Assembly (NCBI GenBank): GCA_002496395.1
Contig: DAJQ01000021.1
Span: forward strand, 25,812-35,227
Source of the DNA: Methanocorpusculaceae archaeon UBA456
Lineage (GTDB): Archaea > Halobacteriota > Methanomicrobia > Methanomicrobiales > Methanocorpusculaceae
Length of the DNA: 9,416 bases
Reading direction: 5' to 3'
In this document: one piece after another, positions 1-5,558 of the stretch
Position numbering within the stretch: the first letter of the stretch is position 1
How the letters are laid out: every line of letters begins with the position of its first letter
Program-made: the position numbers and the translations under genes
Notes under the pieces: model-generated
What the model saw: only the letters and a program-made list of their open reading frames with translations
Database searches by the model: none
Told to the model about the DNA's origin: nothing

Positions 1-594
1 GCGGAAAAGGCCGGTGCCACAACCACCGTGGTTGATATCTGTGAGCTGGATATCGGGTACTGCACAGCCTGCGGGAGCTGCTATAATACCGGCGCCTGTA
101 TCCTCGACGATGATTTTGAGTCTGTCTATTATCCCTTCCTGGAAGCAGACGGGATCATCTTCTCTTCTCCCGTCTACATCAATGCCGTGACTGCACAGCT
201 GAAGACCTTCTTCGACCGTCTTTCCGATGCTATCCATTGTCAGCGGCTCTCCGGAACGTACGGGTGCAGTCTCTCAACTGCCGGGGGAGCTCTGGCTGAG
301 GAGGTGGCAGAGTACCAGAACGGCGTGATCCGGATGCTCGGGGGCACCACCGTCGGATCGGTCGGCGTGAATATCATGGGTGATCCCGGTGCAGTGGATG
401 CGAAAATCCCGGCTGCAAAGGCACTCGGGGCCGATCTCGCCTCTGCCATCCGTGAGCAGCGACGGTATCCGGAGCAGGAAGAGGAGCACCGGATCCGGCG
501 GGAACATATGATCGAGCTCGTCCGCTTCAACAGGGATGTCTGGAAGTCCGAGTACGAATACTGGGAGAATCAGGGGGCTTTTTCAGATCGCTGA
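1..594 (+). CDS. Iron-sulfur flavoprotein / NADPH-dependent FMN reductase family protein, 5'-truncated by the window edge
   Basis: The reading frame is open from base 1, so the start lies upstream; 197 codons and a TGA stop are visible. Near the visible N-terminus is a compact cysteine cluster, C21-x2-C24-x2-C27-x5-C33 (counting from base 1), the pattern of archaeal iron-sulfur flavoproteins (Isf), where it binds a 4Fe-4S cluster. It is followed by a flavodoxin-like strand with SSPVYINAVTAQLKTFFDR (residues 55-73), the typical FMN-phosphate loop and following helix of this family. The missing N-terminus should hold the first beta strand and the first FMN-binding loop. The C-terminal 50 residues are charged and probably helical. 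In methanogens Isf proteins are cytoplasmic electron carriers linked to ferredoxin and the handling of O2 or peroxide; the partner here is unknown. The last 25 bases overlap the end of the convergent Mut7-C gene. Family call is firm; physiological role is inferred. Confidence 0.85.
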   Translation, partial: AEKAGATTTVVDICELDIGYCTACGSCYNTGACILDDDFESVYYPFLEADGIIFSSPVYINAVTAQLKTFFDRLSDAIHCQRLSGTYGCSLSTAGGALAEEVAEYQNGVIRMLGGTTVGSVGVNIMGDPGAVDAKIPAAKALGADLASAIREQRRYPEQEEEHRIRREHMIELVRFNRDVWKSEYEYWENQGAFSDR

Positions 595-1064
595 TTGAGC
601 GCTTCTATCCGCCAGATGATATCCTCGGTGTGGGATCCCATCCAGTAGAGCCGCCTGCATGAGGGGCACCAGCGGAAGGTGAGGTCTCTTCCTTCGTCTG
701 GTGTATAATCCGCTCCCCGGATCTCCTCTTCGGGAGCATCCTCGAGGAGGCTGTTACAGATCGAGCAGCGGATCAGCCGGACCGAGAGGTCGATCTTCCC
801 CCGGTCTTTCAGGTATGCGAGCTGATTGAGGATCTCCTTCTCCCGGATATAGATCCCCTGTTCACCGGCTCGCCCTGCGAGCTCACGGTCCCGGGTGAGG
901 AGGATTCTCCCCTCCCTTTCTGCCCACTGGAGGAGTTCGGTATCTTCCTTTGGATTGCCGGGTGGAAGGGTGTCGGCACGTGCGGTATCATAGCCGAGGA
1001 GCCGGAGGTACCGGGTGAGGGTGCCGAGCATCCGGTCGACAAGGAACCGTGGTTCAGGGGTCAT
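570..1064 (-). CDS. Mut7-C (DUF82) PIN-like RNase domain protein with C-terminal zinc ribbon
   Basis: A 164-residue protein. The N-terminal two thirds match the Mut7-C fold, a PIN-like nuclease domain: RFLVDRMLGTLTRYLRLLGYD at residues 6-26, with acidic residues D10, D41 (KEDTELL) and D59 (LTRDRELA) placed as expected for a metal site. The C-terminal part carries two CxxC knuckles, C100-x2-C103 and C133-x2-C136, which form a zinc ribbon and suggest nucleic-acid binding. The frame opens further to an ATG at 1103, but the ATG at 1064 gives the canonical N-terminus and overlaps the amrS stop as ATGA, so I chose it. The gene is second in a leftward unit with amrS and is probably translated by coupling. 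Its 3' end overlaps the isf gene on the other strand by 25 bases. RNase activity is inferred from the family; the substrate is unknown. Confidence 0.87.
   Translation of the reverse strand: MTPEPRFLVDRMLGTLTRYLRLLGYDTARADTLPPGNPKEDTELLQWAEREGRILLTRDRELAGRAGEQGIYIREKEILNQLAYLKDRGKIDLSVRLIRCSICNSLLEDAPEEEIRGADYTPDEGRDLTFRWCPSCRRLYWMGSHTEDIIWRIEALNQRSEKAP
1061..1064 (-). promoter_or_regulatory. ATGA stop/start overlap coupling amrS to the Mut7-C gene
   Basis: On the minus strand the ATG of the Mut7-C gene (1064-1062) shares two bases with the TGA stop of amrS (1063-1061). This four-base overlap is the classic arrangement for translational coupling. It also decides the downstream start codon against the longer option at 1103. 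Confidence 0.8.
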
Positions 1065-2065
1065 CTGAGCACGAATGGCATCTGTTTGCCGCAGTTCCTG
1101 CATTGGTCTCCATCAAGCCCTGTGATCTGTGCAGAAAATCCTCTCCTTCGGATCAGATCAAGACCGCAGGAGGGGCACCGGGTATCTTCGTACGATGATC
1201 CAGGAATATTCCCGAGATAGGGATACTCAAGGCCAAGTTCCCGCGCCCGCCGGTAGATCCGCTCAAGGGTGGCAATAGGTGTGGCGGGCGGATCTGTCAT
1301 CCGGTAATCGGGATGGTAGCGGGTGAAATGCATCGGAGTCTCCGGCCCCAGGTGCTCGATCACCCAGCGGATCAGGGAGTCGATCTCACCCGGATCATCA
1401 TTCACACCGGGGATCACCAGTGTCACCGTCTCGATATGCATGCCGAGTTCATGTGCGCGGATTGTGGCATCCAGCACCGGCTGGAGGCGGCCCCCGCAGA
1501 CCTTCTTGTAGAAATCATCATTGAATGCCTTGAGATCCACACGGAAGGCAGAGAGCATCGGCGAGAGTTCGTTCAGCGCCTCTTCGGTGATGTAGCCGTT
1601 CGTGACATAGCAGGTCTTCAGATCGTGCTCTGTTGCGATCCTCCCCATATCCAGGGCATACTCATGCCAGATCGTCGGCTCATTATAGGTCCAGGTGATG
1701 CTCGCGGCACCGGATTGGATCGCCTGCGAAACTCCCTCTTCGGGCTCAATCTGCCTGAGTGGCAAGTCCTCGATCGTCGCCTGTGATATCTCCCAGTTCT
1801 GGCAGTGCCAGCACCGGAAGGTGCACCCGATTCCCCCGACTGAATAGGTGGTGGTGCCGGGGAGAAAATGGAAGAGCGGCTTCTTTTCGATCGGATCGAG
1901 TGCCGCTGAGACGACCTTCCCATAGGTCAGTGCATAGAGCCTCCCGTCCCGGTTCCCACGAACCCCGCAGATACCCTCTTTTCCCTCCCGGATCAGGCAC
2001 CCGTGCGGGCAGAGGCCGCAGCGTATCCCCTCATCTTCCCGGATCCACAATCGTGCTTCCTTCAT
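1061..2065 (-). CDS. amrS: AmrS-like radical SAM protein (AmmeMemoRadiSam system radical SAM enzyme family)
   Basis: The protein has 334 residues, the normal length for this family. An N-terminal metal-type motif, C16-x2-C19-x3-C23 with C33 (GLCPHGCLIREGKEGICGVR), precedes the radical SAM triad C81-x3-C85-x2-C88 (CTFRCWHCQN), which ligates a 4Fe-4S cluster and cleaves S-adenosylmethionine. TYNEPTIWHEYALD (127-140) and the YVTNGYI strand (153-159) match the PflA-like AmrS subfamily. The C-terminus adds two CxxC knuckles, C297/C300 and C322/C325, probably a zinc ribbon. The family is named for co-occurrence with AMMECR1 and Memo proteins; neither is visible here, and the biochemical role is not established to my knowledge. 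A GGGGTGA Shine-Dalgarno sequence (minus strand, 2082-2076) lies 10 bases before the ATG. It is the first gene of a unit with the Mut7-C gene. Family call is secure; the symbol is used as a family label. Confidence 0.88.
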   Translation of the reverse strand: MKEARLWIREDEGIRCGLCPHGCLIREGKEGICGVRGNRDGRLYALTYGKVVSAALDPIEKKPLFHFLPGTTTYSVGGIGCTFRCWHCQNWEISQATIEDLPLRQIEPEEGVSQAIQSGAASITWTYNEPTIWHEYALDMGRIATEHDLKTCYVTNGYITEEALNELSPMLSAFRVDLKAFNDDFYKKVCGGRLQPVLDATIRAHELGMHIETVTLVIPGVNDDPGEIDSLIRWVIEHLGPETPMHFTRYHPDYRMTDPPATPIATLERIYRRARELGLEYPYLGNIPGSSYEDTRCPSCGLDLIRRRGFSAQITGLDGDQCRNCGKQMPFVLR

Positions 2066-2114
2066 CTCTCTTGCTTCACCCCGTTTTGATCTCTCTCCAT
2101 TCTGTGGAACACGG

Positions 2115-2125
2115 CATTATATGTG
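2115..2125. promoter_or_regulatory. Near-symmetric TATA-like element between amrS and pyrH
   Basis: The 86-base gap between the divergent starts contains CATTATATGTG, which reads as TTATATG on the plus strand and CATATAATG on the minus strand. About 26 bases downstream, a plus-strand transcript would start near 2146, giving pyrH a leader of roughly six bases; AGGT (2145-2148) sits too close to the ATG for a normal Shine-Dalgarno role. A minus-strand transcript would start near 2094, giving amrS a leader of about 29 bases that contains its GGGGTGA. Start sites are inferred from spacing only. Confidence 0.5.
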
Positions 2126-2151
2126 ATCCATGATGAAATGATTAAGGTACC

Positions 2152-2856
2152 ATGAAGAAGGTAGTTATCTCGGTCGGCGGGTCGGTTCTTGTACCCACAC
2201 TTGAGTCGAATAATCTCAGTGCATGGGTGGCAGTGCTCCGGGAGATTCAACAGGACTATTCCGTCTTCTGCGTCTGTGGAGGGGGAGGTGAGGCACGCCG
2301 GTACATTTCGGTCTGCCGGAGCCTCGGCATTGACGAGGGCACCGCAGACGAACTCGGCATCATGGTGACACGGATCAATGCGTTTCTCCTGGTCTCCGCA
2401 CTCGGTGATGCCGCCTATCCAACCGTCCCGGCAACCTACCGTGAGGCGAAGCAGGCGGCGCTTTTGGAGCGGATCGTCGTCATGGGAGGGGTGACACCAG
2501 GCCAGACGACCGATGCGGTCTCAGCAGTCCTTGCAGAGGAGGTCGGAGCAGATCTGCTGGTGAATGCAACTGCGGTGGATGCGATCTACTCGGCTGATCC
2601 GAGGAAAGACCCCTCGGCAGAGCGGTTCTCGATGATCACCCCGGCTGATCTGATCGGGATCATCATGAAGGAGCGGATGGGCGCGGGATCGAATATGATC
2701 GTCGATCTGGTGGCAGCCAAGATCGTTGAGCGGAGCGGCATCCCCTTCATCGTGATGGATGGGAGAAAACCCGGCGATATCGTAACTGCGCTCAAAGAAG
2801 GGACATTTAACGGTACTCTTGTTGCAGAGAAGCCCGATTCTGTCCTCCCCCTCTGA
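2152..2856 (+). CDS. pyrH: UMP kinase, archaeal type
   Basis: Phosphorylates UMP to UDP with ATP in pyrimidine nucleotide synthesis, in the cytoplasm. The 234-residue protein is a complete amino-acid-kinase-fold enzyme of the archaeal UMP kinase type. Visible motifs are the N-terminal phosphate loop VVISVGGSVL (4-13), the glycine loop CGGGGEARRYI (42-52), MGGVTPGQTTDAV (111-123) in the UMP-binding half, and VNATAVDAIYSADPRKDP (137-154), the nucleotide-binding segment. Archaeal members are typically hexamers without the GTP activation seen in enterobacteria; this is family knowledge. The ATG at 2152 gives the expected N-terminus directly ahead of the first strand. The transcript probably starts only a few bases upstream. 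A T6 run follows the stop by about 20 bases and precedes tRNA-Pro. Confidence 0.96.
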   Translation: MKKVVISVGGSVLVPTLESNNLSAWVAVLREIQQDYSVFCVCGGGGEARRYISVCRSLGIDEGTADELGIMVTRINAFLLVSALGDAAYPTVPATYREAKQAALLERIVVMGGVTPGQTTDAVSAVLAEEVGADLLVNATAVDAIYSADPRKDPSAERFSMITPADLIGIIMKERMGAGSNMIVDLVAAKIVERSGIPFIVMDGRKPGDIVTALKEGTFNGTLVAEKPDSVLPL

Positions 2857-2877
2857 GATGCGGACAAAACGATACCC

Positions 2878-2883
2878 TTTTTT
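2878..2883 (+). terminator. T6 run after pyrH, possible archaeal terminator
   Basis: Six consecutive T residues lie 22 bases after the pyrH stop with no strong hairpin before them, which fits the U-rich terminators of archaea. The run abuts the TATA-like box for the tRNA, so the same few bases may end one transcript and help set up the next. Inferred from sequence alone. Confidence 0.4.
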
Positions 2884-2889
2884 AGATAG
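2881..2889 (+). promoter_or_regulatory. TATA-like box for tRNA-Pro (and nth)
   Basis: TTTAGATAG is centred about 27 bases before the tRNA 5' end at 2912, the usual distance for an archaeal TATA box when the transcript starts a few bases before the mature tRNA. nth has no separate upstream space for a promoter, because a box at the right distance would fall inside the tRNA, so this promoter probably drives both. Confidence 0.5.
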
Positions 2890-2911
2890 ACCCTCAATTT
2901 AGTAAGGTCAC

Positions 2912-2986
2912 GGGGTAGTAGGGTAGCCTGGTCCATCCTAGAGCGTTTGGGACGCTTTGACCGCAGTTCGAATCTGCGCTACCCCA
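2912..2986 (+). tRNA. tRNA-Pro(TGG)
   Basis: A full cloverleaf can be folded by eye. The acceptor stem is GGGGTAG (2912-2918) with CTACCCC (2979-2985), perfectly paired, and A2986 is the discriminator. The D arm is GGGT and TCCT around AGCCTGGTCCA; U13 faces U22, a mismatch I recall from other archaeal tRNAs. The anticodon stem is GAGCG/CGCTT (2941-2945, 2953-2957) with loop TTTGGGA, so the anticodon is TGG at 2948-2950, reading proline CCN codons. The variable loop is four bases, and the T arm is CGCAG-TTCGAAT-CTGCG (2962-2978). There is no intron, and CCA is not encoded, so it must be added after transcription. nth starts six bases downstream. Confidence 0.95.
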
Positions 2987-2992
2987 TTTGAG

Positions 2993-3637
2993 ATGGACTC
3001 AAACACCGCTTTTCTGATTTATTCACGCCTGAATGATCGCTATCCTCATACGGAGACCCATTTTCTGCATTTTCAGGATCCCTACCAGTGCCTGATCCTG
3101 ACGATCCTCTCTGCCCAGACAACCGACGCCACCGTGAATCTGGTGGCTCCCTCTCTCTTTGCACGGTTCCCGACCCCGGAATCGCTTGCATATGCGGATC
3201 TGGAAGAGGTTGAAACGATCATTCACAGAACCGGCTTTTACCATGCAAAGGCCCGGCATATCACCGGTGCATCGAGGGCACTCGTTGAGCGGTTCGATGG
3301 CACTGTCCCCTCCACGATGGAAGAGCTTCTGACGATCCCGGGTGTCGGGAGGAAGACCGCAAATATCGTCTTAAACCATTCCTTTGGGATCGATGAGGGG
3401 ATCGCCGTCGATACGCATGTCCGCCGCCTCGCACAGCGGATCGGGTTCTCAGACTCGACAAACCCGGACAAAATCGAGCAGGATCTGATGGCGATCTTTC
3501 CCCGTTCCCACTGGGGTGGGATCACCTACCTGCTGATCCGGCATGGGCGGGAGGTCTGCCCAGCCAGAAAACCGCAGTGTGGCGCCTGCGTCATCCGGGA
3601 TCTCTGCCGTTTTGTCTGTTCAGAAGAAGAAGGGTGA
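2993..3637 (+). CDS. nth: Endonuclease III, bifunctional DNA N-glycosylase/AP lyase with 4Fe-4S cluster
   Basis: Base-excision-repair enzyme that removes oxidised pyrimidines and nicks the abasic site. The 214-residue protein has all the hallmarks: SAQTTD (40-45), the helix-hairpin-helix LTIPGVGRKTAN (113-124) with catalytic K121, VDTHVRR (139-145) with catalytic D140, and the cluster ligands C189-x6-C196-x2-C199-x5-C205. Length is normal for the family. The frame also opens at a TTG at 2957, but that lies inside the tRNA, so the ATG at 2993 is the start; it gives an N-terminus of the usual form. Only ATTTGAG separates tRNA and ATG, with no proper Shine-Dalgarno sequence. The gene is probably co-transcribed with tRNA-Pro. 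Its last 18 bases overlap the convergent pit gene. Confidence 0.95.
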   Translation: MDSNTAFLIYSRLNDRYPHTETHFLHFQDPYQCLILTILSAQTTDATVNLVAPSLFARFPTPESLAYADLEEVETIIHRTGFYHAKARHITGASRALVERFDGTVPSTMEELLTIPGVGRKTANIVLNHSFGIDEGIAVDTHVRRLAQRIGFSDSTNPDKIEQDLMAIFPRSHWGGITYLLIRHGREVCPARKPQCGACVIRDLCRFVCSEEEG

Positions 3638-4798
3638 GACGATTGCAAAGAAGCAGAAGGAGACGAGAGCCGCTGCAGGTATCGTGATGATCCAGGCGAT
3701 GATGATCTCCCGCACCACTCCCCACCGGACAGCAGCTGACCCCTGAGTGGTGCCGACACCCATGATCGCCCCGCTCATTGCATGGGTTGTTGAGACCGGG
3801 ATGCCGAGCATCGTCATCGCGGAGAGGACAAGACCGCCGGATGTGGATGCAGAGAAGCCCTGATAGGGGGTGATCCTGGTGATCCTGTTTGCCAGCTTAT
3901 CGATGACACGCCATCCTCCAAGGAGCGTGCCAAGCGATATTGCGGTACATGAGGCGAATATCACCCAGAGCGGCACCTCAAAGACTGTTATCAGGCCACC
4001 GGCGAAGAGTATGGCGGTGATGATACCCATCGCGTTCTGTGCATCATTGCTCCCATGCCCGATGGCGTGGAAGGATGCCGAGACGATCTGGAGTTTCCTG
4101 AAGATATAGTTCATACGCTGTGGCGTGCTGGCGTTGCTTAAGTACCGCATGATAAAGGCGGCGAACGCATAGGCGGCGATGAATCCAAGTGTCGGGGAGA
4201 CGACGATGAATAAGACGATGGCAAGGATACCCTTGATCTCAATGATGTCGAGGAACATGGAGATCGGTATGATGATTGCAATCCCGATGATCGCACCAAG
4301 GCCAAAATAGATCGGTTTTTTATCTCCGGCATAATACGCGAGTGCCCCAAATATCAGCGCTCCCGCACCCGCGCCGAAGAGAGCGATCTCGAGCATCAGG
4401 ATGATCGTACTCCAGTCCGGCCACATCACCGCAAAGAAGCCTGCTGCCCCGATTCCGGCACCCATGATCCCCCCGACAAGGGAATGGCTGCTTGAAACCG
4501 GTATGCCAAAATGAGAACAGAAGAAGACCCAGAAGACCGATCCGACAAGGCCGGTGACAAGGACAAAAGGAGTGAGTATTGCAGGATCGACGATCCCTTT
4601 TCCTATCGTCTTTGCAATGGCAGTTGAGAAGAGGAAGGGGCCGACGAGATTAAAAAAAGCGGCAAGCCCGACTGCCTGGAGCGGGGTGAGCACCTTGGTG
4701 GCGATGACGGTGGCGATGGAGTTCGCGGCATCATTTAAGCCATTGACAAAGTTAAAGAGGAGGGCAAGTCCGATCCCCGCAATGATAAGAAGCTCCAT
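3620..4798 (-). CDS. pit: PiT-family inorganic phosphate transporter
   Basis: Integral membrane symporter (proton- or sodium-coupled) that imports inorganic phosphate. The 392-residue sequence is almost wholly hydrophobic helices, about ten to twelve. It shows the internal duplication typical of PiT proteins: NGLNDAANS (19-27) and GIPVSSSHSLVGGIMGAG (98-115) in the first half are matched by GHGSNDAQNAMG (247-258) and GIPVSTTHAMSGAIMGVG (332-349) in the second. These asparagine/aspartate and serine/threonine/histidine motifs build the phosphate site in the family. A polar loop lies around residues 220-235. It is second in an operon with the DUF47 regulator, six bases after that stop; the GTGAT over the upstream stop may act as its ribosome site. 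The C-terminus ends in three phenylalanines encoded within an 18-base antisense overlap with nth. The coupling ion cannot be told from sequence. Confidence 0.94.
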   Translation of the reverse strand: MELLIIAGIGLALLFNFVNGLNDAANSIATVIATKVLTPLQAVGLAAFFNLVGPFLFSTAIAKTIGKGIVDPAILTPFVLVTGLVGSVFWVFFCSHFGIPVSSSHSLVGGIMGAGIGAAGFFAVMWPDWSTIILMLEIALFGAGAGALIFGALAYYAGDKKPIYFGLGAIIGIAIIIPISMFLDIIEIKGILAIVLFIVVSPTLGFIAAYAFAAFIMRYLSNASTPQRMNYIFRKLQIVSASFHAIGHGSNDAQNAMGIITAILFAGGLITVFEVPLWVIFASCTAISLGTLLGGWRVIDKLANRITRITPYQGFSASTSGGLVLSAMTMLGIPVSTTHAMSGAIMGVGTTQGSAAVRWGVVREIIIAWIITIPAAALVSFCFFAIVSPFFF

Positions 4799-4804
4799 AG
4801 AAAA

Positions 4805-5434
4805 TCACGAATGACGGATTGCTATATCTGCAAGGACATTTGCTGCATCCTCGCTCTTATCGGTTGCCTCTTCAAGGCTCTCATAGATCCCTTTGAGCTT
4901 GATGATCCTGATTGCATCATTACTGTTGAAGAGATCGGTTATCGCGTGGGCAAGGACATCATCGGCAAGGTTCTCAAGCCTGTTAATCTCGATGCATTTC
5001 TTCTCGAGAATCTCAGGCTTTTTAAGATTCCGAACCTCCCGTACTGCCACTGCCACCTCATTCGCCTGAAGATAGATGATCTTGGCAAACTCTCTCATGT
5101 AAGGGTCTGTCTCCAGAATCCCATAGGTGAGCATCTTCCTGGCGGTTCCATCAACAAAATCGAGCATGTCATCTAAGGCTGTTGTCAGCCGTGATATCTC
5201 CTCGGGCTCAAGCGGGGTGATGAAGCTCCGGTTCAGCTCAGCATATGCCCGGTGTGCAAGGGCATCACCCTGATGTTCGAACTTCTTGATCGCTTTGACC
5301 TTCTGCTCGATATTGGTATAGTCGTCAACAAGATCAACAAGGAGACGGGCAGCCTCTGTTGTCGTATCCGCGAGCTGCTCGAAGATATCAAAGAAGACAT
5401 GATCGTTTGGAATAATCCAGTCTCGTAAACTCAC
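4805..5434 (-). CDS. DUF47 family PhoU-like protein, Pit accessory/regulator
   Basis: A 209-residue, all-helical cytoplasmic protein of the DUF47 (PhoU-like) family, usually encoded next to PiT transporters and thought to regulate phosphate uptake. Repeated acidic metal-binding motifs of the PhoU fold are visible: FEHQGDAL (52-59, E53xxxD57), TALDDMLDFVD (85-95), NRLENLADDV (151-160, E154xxxD158) and a final EEATDKSEDAANVL (188-201). The two-fold repeat of ExxxD motifs fits a pair of three-helix bundles. The start is GTG at 5434; no ATG lies near the start of the conserved region. GGTG at 5442-5439 (minus strand) is a possible Shine-Dalgarno sequence. It is the first gene of the operon with pit, with six bases between them. 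Direct contact with the transporter is inferred from context. Confidence 0.9.
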   Translation of the reverse strand: MSLRDWIIPNDHVFFDIFEQLADTTTEAARLLVDLVDDYTNIEQKVKAIKKFEHQGDALAHRAYAELNRSFITPLEPEEISRLTTALDDMLDFVDGTARKMLTYGILETDPYMREFAKIIYLQANEVAVAVREVRNLKKPEILEKKCIEINRLENLADDVLAHAITDLFNSNDAIRIIKLKGIYESLEEATDKSEDAANVLADIAIRHS

Positions 5435-5462
5435 AAGACACCACTCTTACAAGGAATCTTAA

Positions 5463-5492
5463 GGATAAAAAGGTCTTGATTCGAACCCGTTC
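5463..5492 (-). promoter_or_regulatory. Promoter and candidate operator upstream of the DUF47-pit operon
   Basis: On the minus strand TTTTTATCC (5471-5463) is a TATA-like box about 33 bases before the GTG start, predicting a leader of only several bases. Twenty bases further upstream lies the imperfect palindrome GAACCCGTTC (5483-5492, four-base arms, two-base spacer). AAGGAAT (5451-5457) and AAGGATA (5461-5467) repeat one helical turn apart just downstream of and into the box. The rest of the 124-base gap between DUF47 and the agmatinase gene holds no further feature I can support. Regulation by phosphate is a guess from the operon's function. Confidence 0.4.
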
Positions 5493-5558
5493 AAAACTGT
5501 TCCGATCATCTCCGGAATGGCTGATCTGTTTCTCATCAGGTTTCGTCTCATCTGCTCT

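Noticed and set aside
1065..1103. N-terminal extension of the Mut7-C protein from ATG at 1103
   Set aside because: The extra 13 residues lie before the domain start and inside amrS. The ATG at 1064 makes a perfect ATGA coupling with the amrS stop.
1313..1786. 157-codon open frame on the plus strand antisense to amrS
   Set aside because: It lies wholly within a clearly conserved radical SAM gene, has no recognisable domain or ribosome site, and is the usual shadow of a GC-rich coding region.
2957..2992. N-terminal extension of nth from TTG at 2957
   Set aside because: These 12 codons lie in the tRNA-Pro anticodon arm, T arm and acceptor stem. The ATG at 2993 gives the standard endonuclease III N-terminus.
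4811..5176. 121-codon plus-strand open frame antisense to the DUF47 gene
   Set aside because: The opposite strand carries the conserved PhoU-like protein; this frame shows no family motif and no promoter or ribosome site.
5478..5488. GATTCGAACCC, on the minus strand GGGTTCGAATC, resembling a tRNA T arm (possible tRNA remnant or attachment site)
   Set aside because: No acceptor stem, anticodon arm or D arm can be built on the minus strand around it, and no integrase or duplicated tRNA end lies nearby. It is probably a chance match in an intergenic region.
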